Shown one piece after another: positions 44,567 to 53,496 of a stretch of 64,000 bases of DNA. The position numbers and the translations under genes are program-made. The first letter of the stretch is position 1, and every line of letters begins with the position of its first letter. The DNA is from Pedobacter borealis DSM 19626 (GTDB lineage: Bacteria; Bacteroidota; Bacteroidia; Sphingobacteriales; Sphingobacteriaceae), in NCBI RefSeq assembly GCF_000708285.2, contig NZ_JAUG01000001.1, positions 1-64,000 on the forward strand, written 5' to 3'. The notes under the pieces are model-generated. The model worked only from the letters and a program-made list of their open reading frames with translations, searched no databases and was not told the origin of the DNA.

Positions 44567-44858
44567 AAAAAAGATATAAGGTAGAAGGTAAGGTGGAAGG
44601 TTTTTAACTCCTGATTTCAGAATCTTCCCTGTTTAGGAAAATAGCTAAAATTGGTTCAGTAAACCTTACGCCTTATACCCTATACCTTAAACCTTATTAT
44701 AAGGCGTAAGCTAAAAAAGATATAAGGTAGAAGGTAAGGTGGAAGGTTTTTAACTCCTGATTTCAGAATCTTCCCTGTTTAGGAAAATAGCTAAAATTGG
44801 TTCAGTAAACCTTACGTCTTATACCCTATACCTTAAACCTTATTATAAGGTGTAAGCT
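44567..44858. repeat. 145/146-bp tandem duplication with family C words
   Basis: The block starting GGTAGAAGGTAAGGTGGAAG at 44581 is repeated at 44726. The two copies differ only by one A in an A-run and two C/T changes. Each copy contains AAACCTTACG and CTTAAACCTTATTATAAGG words and is internally palindromic. It lies between trhO and the DUF5686 gene, ending just inside the latter's stop region. Confidence 0.9.
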
Positions 44859-47290
44859 ATTCTAAATCCTTGTGTTAATTTGCGGGCACCGTCGTAAGCA
44901 AAGCCATAACTGGCCCTTAATACCAGGCGCTGGAAGCCGAAATAAAATTCTTTATAATTTCTTTTTTCTGGAGAAGACAAATAGCCACCCCCAATAAATT
45001 CTTCCAATTTAGCTTTACGCAGTAACGGCACTTTATTTGTGAAAAAGCCTGCAAAGTTATGCTCTAAATGCGCTTCGAAGTATTGTTGATTGGTGCTAAA
45101 CTGATAAAAATCTAAATATTGAAACTTTCTTATATTAGGAGGGAAGATGGTAGAAATGTTACCTGAAAAATGTTTGAAATCAGGATAATACATCTTTGCA
45201 TTATTAAGAAACTTTCCTGCCCCAACCAAAAATGAACTATAGCCCAATAACCCTAGGCTAATTCTATCCTGATAAACTTCTGCTTTTACAAAATCGTAAT
45301 CAACATCGCTATTTAAAACGTTGTTAAATCCTTTTTTATACAATACCGTAATTCTAGGAAAATGAGATTCAGTATAAAACTTACCATCCGGACGGGTAAT
45401 GTATTTCTGACCGATGGTGTAGGTTAAACTCACAGTTGCACTTAGCGAGTTGTACGTAGGAAAAAGTGGCGTTTCTATAGTTGGACTAAAAGGATTGTTC
45501 GACGTAAATTCCCTATCCTTGGCATCGATAAACTTAAATGTAGCGTTATTGATTAAATTTTTGTTCCTGCTATAATCTACACTTGCACTTCCCTGTAATC
45601 CTGTTGCCAGTTCCCTGGTTGTGTTAATGTTAATGAAGCTTTTCTCGTAAAATTTCGAGAAGTTTTTTTCGTAAAGCAATGAGTTAATGGTATTGCCTAA
45701 TGCAGTCATTGAGCCCAGATTATTTAGGTCAAAAATGCCATTTCCGAACGATGCACCTATACTGGCCCTTTTAAGCGGATTGTAATAGTAACTTCCGGTT
45801 AAACTTCCGGTAAGTTTTTGGTTGGCAAAACCATACCTCAGTTCAGGCCGGATAGAATAAGATCTTCTATTCTCGAAATCCTTTCTGTACGTAAGCCCAT
45901 ATTTTACTGCAAAACCTTCTACAGTGTTGTAAAATATGGCTTTAAGTACCGGATCGAAAGACCAGTATTCCTTATCATAGCGATCGTTAACACTATATCC
46001 TCTTAGCAGTAATTTGCGGATACCAAACTTATTGTTGTCTTTTTCTAGTGAATCGAGATACTTTTTCGATTCCTTTAATTTAGCAATACTATCTTTTTTA
46101 ACGTAATTAAGCTTTTCATCACCCGTTAAAGGAATCGGCCTATTGTTTGTCCAGTAGGTAGAGTCTTTTTTGTTCACCATTTCAGTTATTTTCAATATTT
46201 CGCCATTGAAAAAGTTTTTAGGAAACTTAGGGTCAACATTGTAATTGCCATAAATACCAACAAAATAGCCTGCAATTTTAAAGCCTAACACATTACCCGC
46301 AAATTGAAAATTGATGGCGGTAGGCATATAAACCTCCTTAACCTTGGTAAATTGTTGGCTGATGTTTAAGGTATCGATAAAGTTGATGCCCGATTTTTTA
46401 GTTAAATAAACATCGGTATTGTAAATTCTCCAGCTGCCATCAATAATGTATATAATTCCCCTAAACACAGGATCATTTTCACGACGGGGGACGACCTCTA
46501 TTTTGTGGATCAGTTCTCCATTCTCTTTGGTTTCGCCAAGCAACTTGTATTTATAGTAAAACAGGGCATTGTCTGCAATTGGCGAAATGAAGCCCCTGGT
46601 GCTTAATTTGTTTTCGAGCAGGTAATTATCATAAAAATTAATGATGAGATCAGATGCTTTATTAAAACTGAAAGCATTGTTTCTTCCGGCAACTTTTGAT
46701 GAAATCATTTCTTCGTGTACATCATTAGGCCTTCTAAAATTAAACTTACTCTGCGATTCTGATAAATAAATGATGCCTTTTCGATTGGTATCGAGCTCCA
46801 AAACTTTTTGGATATCCCCACCGAAAAACTTTTTAGGGGCACCCCTTAAACGTTGTACGCCTTTAATGTAAACATCGCAACTAAATTCCTTAACTTCATT
46901 TAGATGTGTTTTTCTCTGTTTGATGGTTTTACGGATAATGGCATAAGCCGGATCTTCGGCATTTGCCCTGATGTTTACATTTTCTAAAGTATAACTTTCA
47001 GATGTTAGGGTTATATTGAGCGAAATATCATCGGTAAGGTTGATGATATGCTCCTGCTGTTTATAGCCCACTGCCCTGAAATTTAATGTGTATTCTCCCG
47101 TTTTTAGCTTCATCGAATATCTCCCGTCAACATTTGCAGACGTGCCGGTAGTGGTGTTTTTTAAATAAACCGATGCAAAAGGAACAGGCTGTCCGTTGGT
47201 ATCCTTAACTATACCTGTGATCGTAAATTGTTGAGCAAAAACAAAATTGGTGAGGCCACAAAAAAATAGGAGCGCGCAAATTCTTATCAT
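44843..47290 (-). CDS. DUF5686 outer-membrane barrel protein with carboxypeptidase-regulatory-like domain
   Basis: 815 residues. A signal peptide ends at FVFAQ. A beta-sandwich domain follows (about 22-105, FTITGIVKDTNGQPVPFASV), then the DUF5686 region (ENVNIRANAEDPAYAIIRKT, EFSCDVYIKGVQRL, IYLSESQSKFNFRRP, GIIYIIDGSWRIYNTDVYLT) and a C-terminal beta-barrel-like half. Such proteins are abundant in Bacteroidota outer membranes; the function is unknown. It has no SusD-like partner. The stop codon falls inside the end of the duplicated repeat, so the last residues may be repeat-derived. Confidence 0.85.
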   Translation of the reverse strand: MIRICALLFFCGLTNFVFAQQFTITGIVKDTNGQPVPFASVYLKNTTTGTSANVDGRYSMKLKTGEYTLNFRAVGYKQQEHIINLTDDISLNITLTSESYTLENVNIRANAEDPAYAIIRKTIKQRKTHLNEVKEFSCDVYIKGVQRLRGAPKKFFGGDIQKVLELDTNRKGIIYLSESQSKFNFRRPNDVHEEMISSKVAGRNNAFSFNKASDLIINFYDNYLLENKLSTRGFISPIADNALFYYKYKLLGETKENGELIHKIEVVPRRENDPVFRGIIYIIDGSWRIYNTDVYLTKKSGINFIDTLNISQQFTKVKEVYMPTAINFQFAGNVLGFKIAGYFVGIYGNYNVDPKFPKNFFNGEILKITEMVNKKDSTYWTNNRPIPLTGDEKLNYVKKDSIAKLKESKKYLDSLEKDNNKFGIRKLLLRGYSVNDRYDKEYWSFDPVLKAIFYNTVEGFAVKYGLTYRKDFENRRSYSIRPELRYGFANQKLTGSLTGSYYYNPLKRASIGASFGNGIFDLNNLGSMTALGNTINSLLYEKNFSKFYEKSFININTTRELATGLQGSASVDYSRNKNLINNATFKFIDAKDREFTSNNPFSPTIETPLFPTYNSLSATVSLTYTIGQKYITRPDGKFYTESHFPRITVLYKKGFNNVLNSDVDYDFVKAEVYQDRISLGLLGYSSFLVGAGKFLNNAKMYYPDFKHFSGNISTIFPPNIRKFQYLDFYQFSTNQQYFEAHLEHNFAGFFTNKVPLLRKAKLEEFIGGGYLSSPEKRNYKEFYFGFQRLVLRASYGFAYDGARKLTQGFRIAYTL

Positions 47291-47391
47291 AAATTAGATT
47301 AGTAAGCTATAAATATCGAATAACTTTTAAGACTATACATATAGGGGGGTGTTAAAGTTTGTTAAGATTGAAAAAAAAATGGGATGATATT

Positions 47392-47660
47392 AGAGCCTGT
47401 TTAAATTTCATTATAAATTATTAGTAACCTGAGTTCGATAATTATTTGCTGAAAATTATATCTTATTTACGCCTAATCCCGCTTTATCGTCCTGCTGAAT
47501 TTATTTCAGCATCTTTTTAGCGTGAAAGACCCTGAAATAAATTCAGGGTGACGACCGTCTTAACAGAAAACTTGATTAAAACGCCACAAAATGAAAAAAA
47601 CCTCAGTGTGACAAAAATGTTAGATAAGTAAAATAATTGTATCAAATTTAAACAGGCTCT
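47392..47660. repeat. Nested MITE-like element (family A copy 2 inside another inverted repeat)
   Basis: AGAGCCTGTTTAAATTT (47392-47408) is the exact reverse complement of AAATTTAAACAGGCTCT (47644-47660). Between these 17-bp arms lies 47425-47590, a near-identical copy of 83-248. An inner palindrome therefore appears to have inserted into, or been captured by, an outer one. Confidence 0.8.
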
Positions 47661-47772
47661 TAATTTTTTTCAGAATAATAAAACGTAATCACCATTAGCC
47701 AACTAATCAAACGTTTGTCTCTAAAGTATGTTGTTAAAATTGCCTTTTTAGGTCTGTAAAGACTTTTTTTTA

Positions 47773-47780
47773 TAACTTTG
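47773..47780 (+). promoter_or_regulatory. -7 box of kbl
   Basis: TAACTTTG matches TAnnTTTG, 29 bp before the ATG at 47809. Confidence 0.55.
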
Positions 47781-47808
47781 GGCGTAAAATTAACCATATA
47801 AAAAGGCC

Positions 47809-48996
47809 ATGTATAAAACATTACAACCTGTTCTTCAGAAAGAACTTGAAGAAATCGAAAACGCTGGATTATTTAAACGCGAACGTATTATTATTACCCC
47901 TCAGGGTGCCGACATTAAAGTAAGTGGCGGTGCTGAAGTAGTTAACTTTTGCGCAAATAATTATTTAGGGCTCTCTTCTCATCCAAATGTGATAGAAGCG
48001 GCTAAAAAAGCGATCGACGATCATGGTTATGGAATGTCTTCGGTACGCTTTATTTGCGGTACGCAAGATGTACACAAAGAATTGGAGGCTAAAATTTCTA
48101 AATTTTTAGGTACAGAAGATACCATTTTGTATGCTGCTGCATTTGATGCCAATGGCGGTGTTTTTGAACCATTATTTAATGCAGAAGATGCCATTATTTC
48201 TGATGAATTAAATCACGCATCAATTATCGATGGTGTTAGATTGTGTAAAGCACAACGTTTCCGTTATAAAAATGCAGATATGGAGGATTTGGAAAAACAG
48301 TTAATTGCTGCTAAAGATTGCAGACATAGAATCATTGTTACCGATGGTGCTTTCTCTATGGACGGATCAGTTGCTCCGCTGGATAAAATTGCAGATCTGG
48401 CTGATAAATATGAAGCCTTGATTATGATCGATGAATCGCATTGTACAGGTTTTATCGGTAAAAATGGCCGCGGAACACACGAACACTTCAACGTAATGGA
48501 CCGTATCGATATCATTACCGGTACTTTAGGTAAAGCTTTAGGTGGTGCATCTGGCGGTTTTACTTCAGGTAAAAAAGAAATCGTTGATATGTTGCGCCAA
48601 CGTTCACGTCCATATTTATTCTCTAATACCTTAGCACCAGCAATTGCAGGGGCATCTATCGCAGTATTAGATATGTTAAGTGAAACCACGTCGTTAAGAG
48701 ATAAATTAGAAAACAATACCAAGTATTTCCGTGAAAAAATGACTGCAGCTGGTTTCGATATTAAACCAGGTTTCCATCCAATTGTTCCGGTAATGTTGTA
48801 CGATGCAAAAATTGCACAACAATTTGCTGCTAAAATGTTAGAAGAAGGTATTTATGTAATCGGGTTCTTTTATCCTGTTGTGCCTCAAGGCAAAGCGAGA
48901 ATCCGTGTACAATTATCAGCCGGACATGAGCAACATCACTTAGATAAAGCGATTGCTGCATTTACCAAAATAGGTAAAGAGTTAGGTGTAATTTAA
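47809..48996 (+). CDS. kbl: Glycine C-acetyltransferase (2-amino-3-ketobutyrate CoA ligase)
   Basis: PLP enzyme that splits 2-amino-3-ketobutyrate with CoA into glycine and acetyl-CoA, the second step of threonine breakdown after tdh (23906-24850). 395 residues, normal length. It shows [34 protein letters not shown] with the cofactor aspartate (D208) and histidine (H211), and the PLP lysine K242 in [14 protein letters not shown]. It has its own promoter box and a perfect terminator. Confidence 0.96.
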   Translation: MYKTLQPVLQKELEEIENAGLFKRERIIITPQGADIKVSGGAEVVNFCANNYLGLSSHPNVIEAAKKAIDDHGYGMSSVRFICGTQDVHKELEAKISKFLGTEDTILYAAAFDANGGVFEPLFNAEDAIISDELNHASIIDGVRLCKAQRFRYKNADMEDLEKQLIAAKDCRHRIIVTDGAFSMDGSVAPLDKIADLADKYEALIMIDESHCTGFIGKNGRGTHEHFNVMDRIDIITGTLGKALGGASGGFTSGKKEIVDMLRQRSRPYLFSNTLAPAIAGASIAVLDMLSETTSLRDKLENNTKYFREKMTAAGFDIKPGFHPIVPVMLYDAKIAQQFAAKMLEEGIYVIGFFYPVVPQGKARIRVQLSAGHEQHHLDKAIAAFTKIGKELGVI

Positions 48997-49018
48997 AACC
49001 TATATATCTACGATAACT

Positions 49019-49046
49019 ATAAAAGCCGCTTAAGCGGCTTTTATAG
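49019..49046 (+). terminator. Terminator of kbl
   Basis: The perfect palindrome AAAAGCCGCTTAAGCGGCTT with TTATAG following starts 23 bp after the kbl stop. The stem is symmetric and could terminate in both directions. Confidence 0.85.
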
Positions 49047-49130
49047 TTTATGGGTTCATTTTCTTTTATAATGGTATTGTAAACAGATTATTTGAACTCA
49101 TCAACCCTGAAATTATTGGATAATTTGCCG

Positions 49131-49138
49131 TATATTTG
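49131..49138 (+). promoter_or_regulatory. -7 box of pheS, very close to the start codon
   Basis: TATATTTG fits TAnnTTTG exactly but ends only 5 bp before the ATG at 49144. If it is used, transcription would start at or within a few bases of the start codon. Confidence 0.45.
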
Positions 49139-49143
49139 AAGCC

Positions 49144-50184
49144 ATGTTACAGGACAAAATAACACAATATACCGATAAAATTAATGCTTTCGTAACTGAA
49201 AAAGCAGACGAGTTAGAGCAATTCCGCATCAAGTATTTAGGAAGTAAAGGCGTAATCAAAGAGATTTTCGACGAATTCAAATCTGTTTCTGTTGAAGAAA
49301 AAAGATCGTTAGGTAAAGTTTTAAATGAGTTTAAGCAGCTTGCCGAATCAAAATACCTCACCTTAAAAGAATCTACGGAAAGTGCTGAGGTGAAAACTGA
49401 AAACGCACAACAGGATTTAACTTTACCGGGTGAAGGTTTCGAGATTGGCTCACGCCATCCTTTAGCCTTAGTGCGTAGAGAAATTGTAGAAATTTTTGCT
49501 AAACTTGGTTTTACAGTTGCAGAAGGTCCTGAAATTGAAGATGATTGGCATAACTTCTCTGCACTAAACTTCCCTGAAGAGCATCCTGCAAGAGATATGC
49601 AAGATACTTTCTTCATTAAAAAAGGTGGAGAAAAAGGCGATATCGCACTGCGTACGCATACTTCTTCTGTGCAGGTGCGCATGATGGAGCAGGGCCAGCC
49701 GCCGTTCAGGGCAATTATGCCAGGTCGTGTTTACCGTAACGAGGCCATTTCTGCACGTGCACACTGCTTTTTCCATCAGGTAGAAGGTTTGTATGTTGAT
49801 GAAAACGTTTCATTTGCCGATTTAAAGCAAACTTTATTTTATTTCGTTCAGGAATTATACGGAGAAGGTACAAAAGTGCGTTTCCGTCCATCATATTTTC
49901 CTTTTACAGAGCCATCTGCAGAGATGGATATTTCATGTACCATTTGTAAAGGGGCAGGTTGCCAATTTTGTAAATACAGCGGTTGGGTAGAGATTTTGGG
50001 CTGTGGTATGGTAGATCCCAATGTTTTGGAAAACTGTGGTATCGATTCGAAAAAATATAGCGGTTTTGCATTTGGAATGGGAATAGAACGTATTACCAAC
50101 CTGAAATACGAAATTAAAGATCTGCGTTTGTTCTCTGAAAACGATGCGCGTTTCTTAAAGCAATTTAAATCTGCTTTAATTTAA
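49144..50184 (+). CDS. pheS: Phenylalanyl-tRNA synthetase alpha subunit
   Basis: Catalytic subunit of the alpha2-beta2 enzyme charging tRNA-Phe. 346 residues. An N-terminal coiled coil (about 1-90) precedes the class II core: GSRHPLALVRREIVEIFAKLGF, RDMQDTFF, LRTHTSSVQVRMM (motif 2 region), HQVEGLYVD, FRPSYFPFTEPSAEMDI, EILGCGMVDPNVL and FGMGIERI (motif 3). pheT is not adjacent, which is common in Bacteroidota. The next gene overlaps its stop codon by one base (TAATG). Confidence 0.97.
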   Translation: MLQDKITQYTDKINAFVTEKADELEQFRIKYLGSKGVIKEIFDEFKSVSVEEKRSLGKVLNEFKQLAESKYLTLKESTESAEVKTENAQQDLTLPGEGFEIGSRHPLALVRREIVEIFAKLGFTVAEGPEIEDDWHNFSALNFPEEHPARDMQDTFFIKKGGEKGDIALRTHTSSVQVRMMEQGQPPFRAIMPGRVYRNEAISARAHCFFHQVEGLYVDENVSFADLKQTLFYFVQELYGEGTKVRFRPSYFPFTEPSAEMDISCTICKGAGCQFCKYSGWVEILGCGMVDPNVLENCGIDSKKYSGFAFGMGIERITNLKYEIKDLRLFSENDARFLKQFKSALI

Positions 50185-50594
50185 TGATGAAGTATTTATA
50201 TAGCATATTGTTTGTACTCTTAATTGCCACAGGCTGTGGTAAGGATGAAGGTTACATTCCTGATGTGCCGGTAAATTATAATGTAACACTTCAAGAGTTT
50301 TCCATTAAACAAAAAGATAATGTTATGCTAGTTGCTGATCGGGGTGTTGGCGGTTTAATTATTGTGAGGATATCATCCAACAATTATGTAGCATTTGATC
50401 GTTGCAGTACCGTAAATCCAGAGAAAATTTGTAAAATAGTGCCTGATGACAGTGGGTTTACCGCAACTGATCCATGTTCTGGCGCAAAATTTTCACTGCT
50501 TGATGGTAGTCCACAAAAAGCACCCGCAGAAAGAAGCTTAAAAGCATACAATGTTTCTTTGCAAGGCAACACACTATTACACGTAAGCAATTAA
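50184..50594 (+). CDS. Rieske-like lipoprotein lacking the histidine ligands
   Basis: 136 residues. The lipobox is ATGC18. The layout follows small Bacteroidota Rieske-type lipoproteins: a box I-like segment VAFDRC74ST and a box II-like segment DPC98SGAKFSLLDGSP, then APAERSLKAYNV. The two histidines of the canonical C-x-H and C-x2-H boxes are Thr76 and Ala101, and the only histidine is three residues from the end, so a normal 2Fe-2S cluster is unlikely. C83 could form a disulfide. It overlaps the pheS stop by one base and is followed 1 bp later by the TetR gene, so all three are probably one transcript. Confidence 0.65.
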   Translation: MMKYLYSILFVLLIATGCGKDEGYIPDVPVNYNVTLQEFSIKQKDNVMLVADRGVGGLIIVRISSNNYVAFDRCSTVNPEKICKIVPDDSGFTATDPCSGAKFSLLDGSPQKAPAERSLKAYNVSLQGNTLLHVSN

Positions 50595-50595
50595 A

Positions 50596-51171
50596 ATGGA
50601 AGCTGAAAAAATAAAAGAAACAGTAAAAAAGGCTGCCAAAGAACTATTTAGAAAATACGGTTACCATAAAACCAGTGTAAACGAAATTGCTAAAAAGGCG
50701 CGTATTGCCAAAGCAACAATTTACAAATATTTCGAAAGTAAAGAACAGGTGCTGGATAGTATATTGATGGATTACCTTGATCAGAATCTTCACGAAATCC
50801 TGCATAATAAATTAAGCTACGCATCAGAAGAAGAACATTTAAAAGCATTGGTGATGAAAACCAGCCGTTTATCTTTTACGGCGTGTAACGAATTTATCGG
50901 CTGGGATTTTGTTCGCGAAAACGCAAACTCACAGGAGTTTTTAAAACATTTATCAGATCAGCTAGAGGCTTTGTTGTTAGCCGCTTACCTGCAATTGGAT
51001 AACTTTAAAAATAACCCTGCCAGGAGAGAAGGATTGGCCTTTCTGCTGAAAGCCAGTAAGAGCATAGTATTTTCATTCGCATTTACCTCAGTTAGCGATT
51101 CTGATGTCCGTAAGAACTTTGTAAGTTTCCAGAAAGAAATATTGCCATTTTTGGTAAAAGCCGCACTTTAG
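50596..51171 (+). CDS. TetR/AcrR-family transcriptional regulator
   Basis: 191 residues. The N-terminal helix-turn-helix is clear: ELFRKYGYHKTSVNEIAKKA then IAKATIYKYFESKEQVLDSI. The helical C-terminal ligand domain has no specific match I recognise. It starts 1 bp after the Rieske-like gene. The target is unknown; no efflux or metabolic gene lies directly beside it on the same strand. Confidence 0.9.
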   Translation: MEAEKIKETVKKAAKELFRKYGYHKTSVNEIAKKARIAKATIYKYFESKEQVLDSILMDYLDQNLHEILHNKLSYASEEEHLKALVMKTSRLSFTACNEFIGWDFVRENANSQEFLKHLSDQLEALLLAAYLQLDNFKNNPARREGLAFLLKASKSIVFSFAFTSVSDSDVRKNFVSFQKEILPFLVKAAL

Positions 51172-51201
51172 TTTATAAGCTGAATAAGGCGTCGTCATGA
51201 G

Positions 51202-51323
51202 GGTGTATTAAGACGATTTTAGCCCAGATGCTGTCATGTTGAGCCTGTCGAAACACCTTAAAGAGTATTTAAAAAGGTCCTTCGACAAGCTCAGGATGAC
51301 AAATCTATATTTATGATACAACC
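51202..51323. repeat. Palindromic element family B, copy 2
   Basis: TGTCATGTTGAGCCTGTCGA and TTCGACAAGCTCAGGATGAC form the dyad, and the right end TTTATGATACAACCT is identical to that of the 5833-5960 copy. The left outer repeat is partly decayed (GTGTATTAAGACGAT). It occupies most of the gap after the TetR gene. Confidence 0.7.
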
Positions 51324-51468
51324 TGAATCTGGTCTTAACATCCCCACTAAGACACTCAATAAACTTATTGGTATATCGTAACGAGACACTCCACTAGAAA
51401 AAGATAAAAAGGGGGTAAACGCATAAATCCGCGTTTATATGTCTGTATCTGTGGTTAAAAAAATCGAC

Positions 51469-52152
51469 TTATTGATTATAATAATCTTTCATCTTAAATT
51501 TTTGCACAGTTCTTTTTATTTTTCCATCAACCAGTTTTTGCGTAATCACCGTAACATTATCTGCAATACTCGAATCTTCAATTACCGATGAATCTTCGTA
51601 AAGCACATTTTTAGTATCATATTTATAATTGATGGTTTTGTCAAAACAGCATCCATCTTTTTGGTGGATGGCAATCTGCTTTGTTTTTTTATCAATATCG
51701 AACATGCCCAGGTTTTCGCTTGCCAGTTTAGTAAGTTCTTTATTCAGTAAAAACTTATTTTCTTTTGATGATAAATAAATGTTGTAAGATGGACTGGCAT
51801 AAGCGCCATTATTACCGTTTCTTATCGCAATATCTTCAGAGCCGTCAAAATTAAAATCGCCAAAAATTAAAGGTGTTTGGTATTTGCCCAGATCGAGCCA
51901 TCCAAGTTTGGCATTTTGGGTTTCAGTTAAGCCAAAATCTAAATCTTCAGAATGGAAGGTGTCTACTTCTCTATCTGTGATTTTATCGTAAATAATAATT
52001 GTAGCTTTTCCGCTACAAGCGTTACCTTCGCATTTATCAACAAAAATTTTGGCCTTGTATTGGTCAGAGCTGTTATTAGCTAAGAATTTAAACTGTGCTT
52101 TTGAAGTATTGGCAATTAATAAAATACTGCAAAAGATAATCAAACTTTTCAT
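51469..52152 (-). CDS. Secreted XAC2610-like protein
   Basis: 227 residues. A signal peptide ends at SKAQ. The segment FGDFNFDGSEDIAIRNGNNG, followed by YASPSYNIYL, resembles the XAC2610-related proteins, which have a calcium-loop-like DxNxDGxxD sequence; the founding member is an immunity-type lysozyme inhibitor in Xanthomonas. A paired cysteine motif (KDGCCFDK) is present. Family assignment is moderate and function in this organism is not known. It stands alone with repeats on one side and the ABC transporter on the other. Confidence 0.6.
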   Translation of the reverse strand: MKSLIIFCSILLIANTSKAQFKFLANNSSDQYKAKIFVDKCEGNACSGKATIIIYDKITDREVDTFHSEDLDFGLTETQNAKLGWLDLGKYQTPLIFGDFNFDGSEDIAIRNGNNGAYASPSYNIYLSSKENKFLLNKELTKLASENLGMFDIDKKTKQIAIHQKDGCCFDKTINYKYDTKNVLYEDSSVIEDSSIADNVTVITQKLVDGKIKRTVQKFKMKDYYNQ

Positions 52153-52288
52153 TAAATATTTTTCGGTAAAATTACATCAATATCAGTCTGTAAAAAGTTA
52201 AAAAAGGTTAACGTTTTCTTTTTCGTGTTTTGATATAGCTTTGAACTGCCGATTTTGTGGTAAGCCAATCTCTACCTTCTTTTTTCAG

Positions 52289-53410
52289 TTATTCCCATTT
52301 GAATACTTTTACTGCAACAGCATAAATACCAATGCCCCAAAGCAATAAGATCATAATTTGGAATTTAACGTCCCATAAGCCCAAGCCTTCAAAAGCCACT
52401 TTGCGCATGGCATCGTTTAAATAGGTCAAGGGTAATGCTCTGCTAATGGGCTGTAACCAGCTAGGAAAAGCCTCGATAGAAAAGAATGTCCCTGATAGTA
52501 AAAACTGCGGTAAAGTGACGATGTTCGAGATGGGTGGTACCATACTTTCGTTTTTAGCAATGCCTGAAATGATAAAACCAAAGCCCATAAAAACAATCAC
52601 ACCAAGCGTAGCCAGTATGAGCATATTGACGACGGTGAGCGCACCATGGACGAGTGTAAAACCAAAAAAGAAATGACCTATTAAAATGATAAACAACGCA
52701 CCAATTAAGGCAAAACCAATGCGGGCAATACCTTCGCCGATTACAATGCTCGAACGCTTTACAGGTGTAGCAAAAAAGCGTTTAATAACCAGGGTTTGGC
52801 GTAGACTTAAAAATACGAATGCAGTCCCGAAAACACCCGTGCTTAATAGCGAGAAACCTAATTGCCCAGGAAGTATAAAATCGATGGTTTTATATTCGCG
52901 GCCAGTAATGGTGCTTTCTTTTATCTCTGCTACTGTCGGTTTTAATGTTTTATCGTAAAAAATATTGTTTAAAACTGATTTTAAAATCCCGCCTTTATCT
53001 CTTGATGCGGAGGTGTAAACTACGTTGACCGAATAAGCAGCTGAATTGACTTTTCTGTGAACATCAATCATGGCATCAACATTGCCTTTTTCTAACAGTT
53101 TATCAAACTCAGCTTTCGATTTATCTTTAACCAGGCGGATCATTCCTGTTTTTTCCAACATGCCCATTACCGGGTTGTTTACATCAGCGCCTGGTGTTAC
53201 GCCCACATCGATGCGTGTTCCTCCGCCACCTAAAAATCCGAAGACTAAAATAAATATCAAAGGAAAAGCAAGCGTAAATACCACTGCCGATGGGCTCCGC
53301 ATAATTGACCGGAAACTCGCTTTGGCAAGGGCAAGGGTCGCGATAAGGTTACTATAACCCCCAGCCCCTGAAGGGGAGTTTGAATTTCTGTCGTGTATAT
53401 CTTTTTGCAT
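52289..53410 (-). CDS. ABC-2 type transporter permease
   Basis: 373 residues, with about six hydrophobic segments: one near the N-terminus (VVFTLAFPLIFILVFGFLGG), a large extracytoplasmic loop, then a cluster at about 180-370 (LSLRQTLVIKRFFATPV, VVNMLILATLGVIVFMGFGF). It pairs with the ATPase gene upstream as an export system. The first 21 or so residues (NSNSPSGAGGYSN) are encoded by an arm of a repeat element (53355-53384); the transporter homology starts after that, so this N-terminus may be recently acquired or the true start may differ. Confidence 0.88.
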   Translation of the reverse strand: MQKDIHDRNSNSPSGAGGYSNLIATLALAKASFRSIMRSPSAVVFTLAFPLIFILVFGFLGGGGTRIDVGVTPGADVNNPVMGMLEKTGMIRLVKDKSKAEFDKLLEKGNVDAMIDVHRKVNSAAYSVNVVYTSASRDKGGILKSVLNNIFYDKTLKPTVAEIKESTITGREYKTIDFILPGQLGFSLLSTGVFGTAFVFLSLRQTLVIKRFFATPVKRSSIVIGEGIARIGFALIGALFIILIGHFFFGFTLVHGALTVVNMLILATLGVIVFMGFGFIISGIAKNESMVPPISNIVTLPQFLLSGTFFSIEAFPSWLQPISRALPLTYLNDAMRKVAFEGLGLWDVKFQIMILLLWGIGIYAVAVKVFKWE

Positions 53411-53495
53411 ATTAATTCTGCTGGATTTTGTTTTTTTTAAAAAAAAATGTATTAGACACTAGGTTTCAAGCCCCCTTCAGGGGGTTAGGGGGTGG
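53355..53495. repeat. Family D inverted-repeat pair spanning the permease start
   Basis: The left arm (53355-53384, AACCCCCAGCCCCTGAAGGG) and right arm (53463-53495, CCCCCTTCAGGGGGTTAGGG) are reverse complements with a few differences, about 80 bp apart. The permease ATG (53408-53410) lies between the arms. Confidence 0.7.
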
Positions 53496-53496
53496 C

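Larger units (their letters stand above)
47291..47808. other. Long divergent intergenic region with nested repeats
   Basis: It separates the DUF5686 gene from kbl. Most of it (47392-47660) is a nested repeat described separately; the kbl promoter box is at 47773-47780. No gene was seen. Confidence 0.7.
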
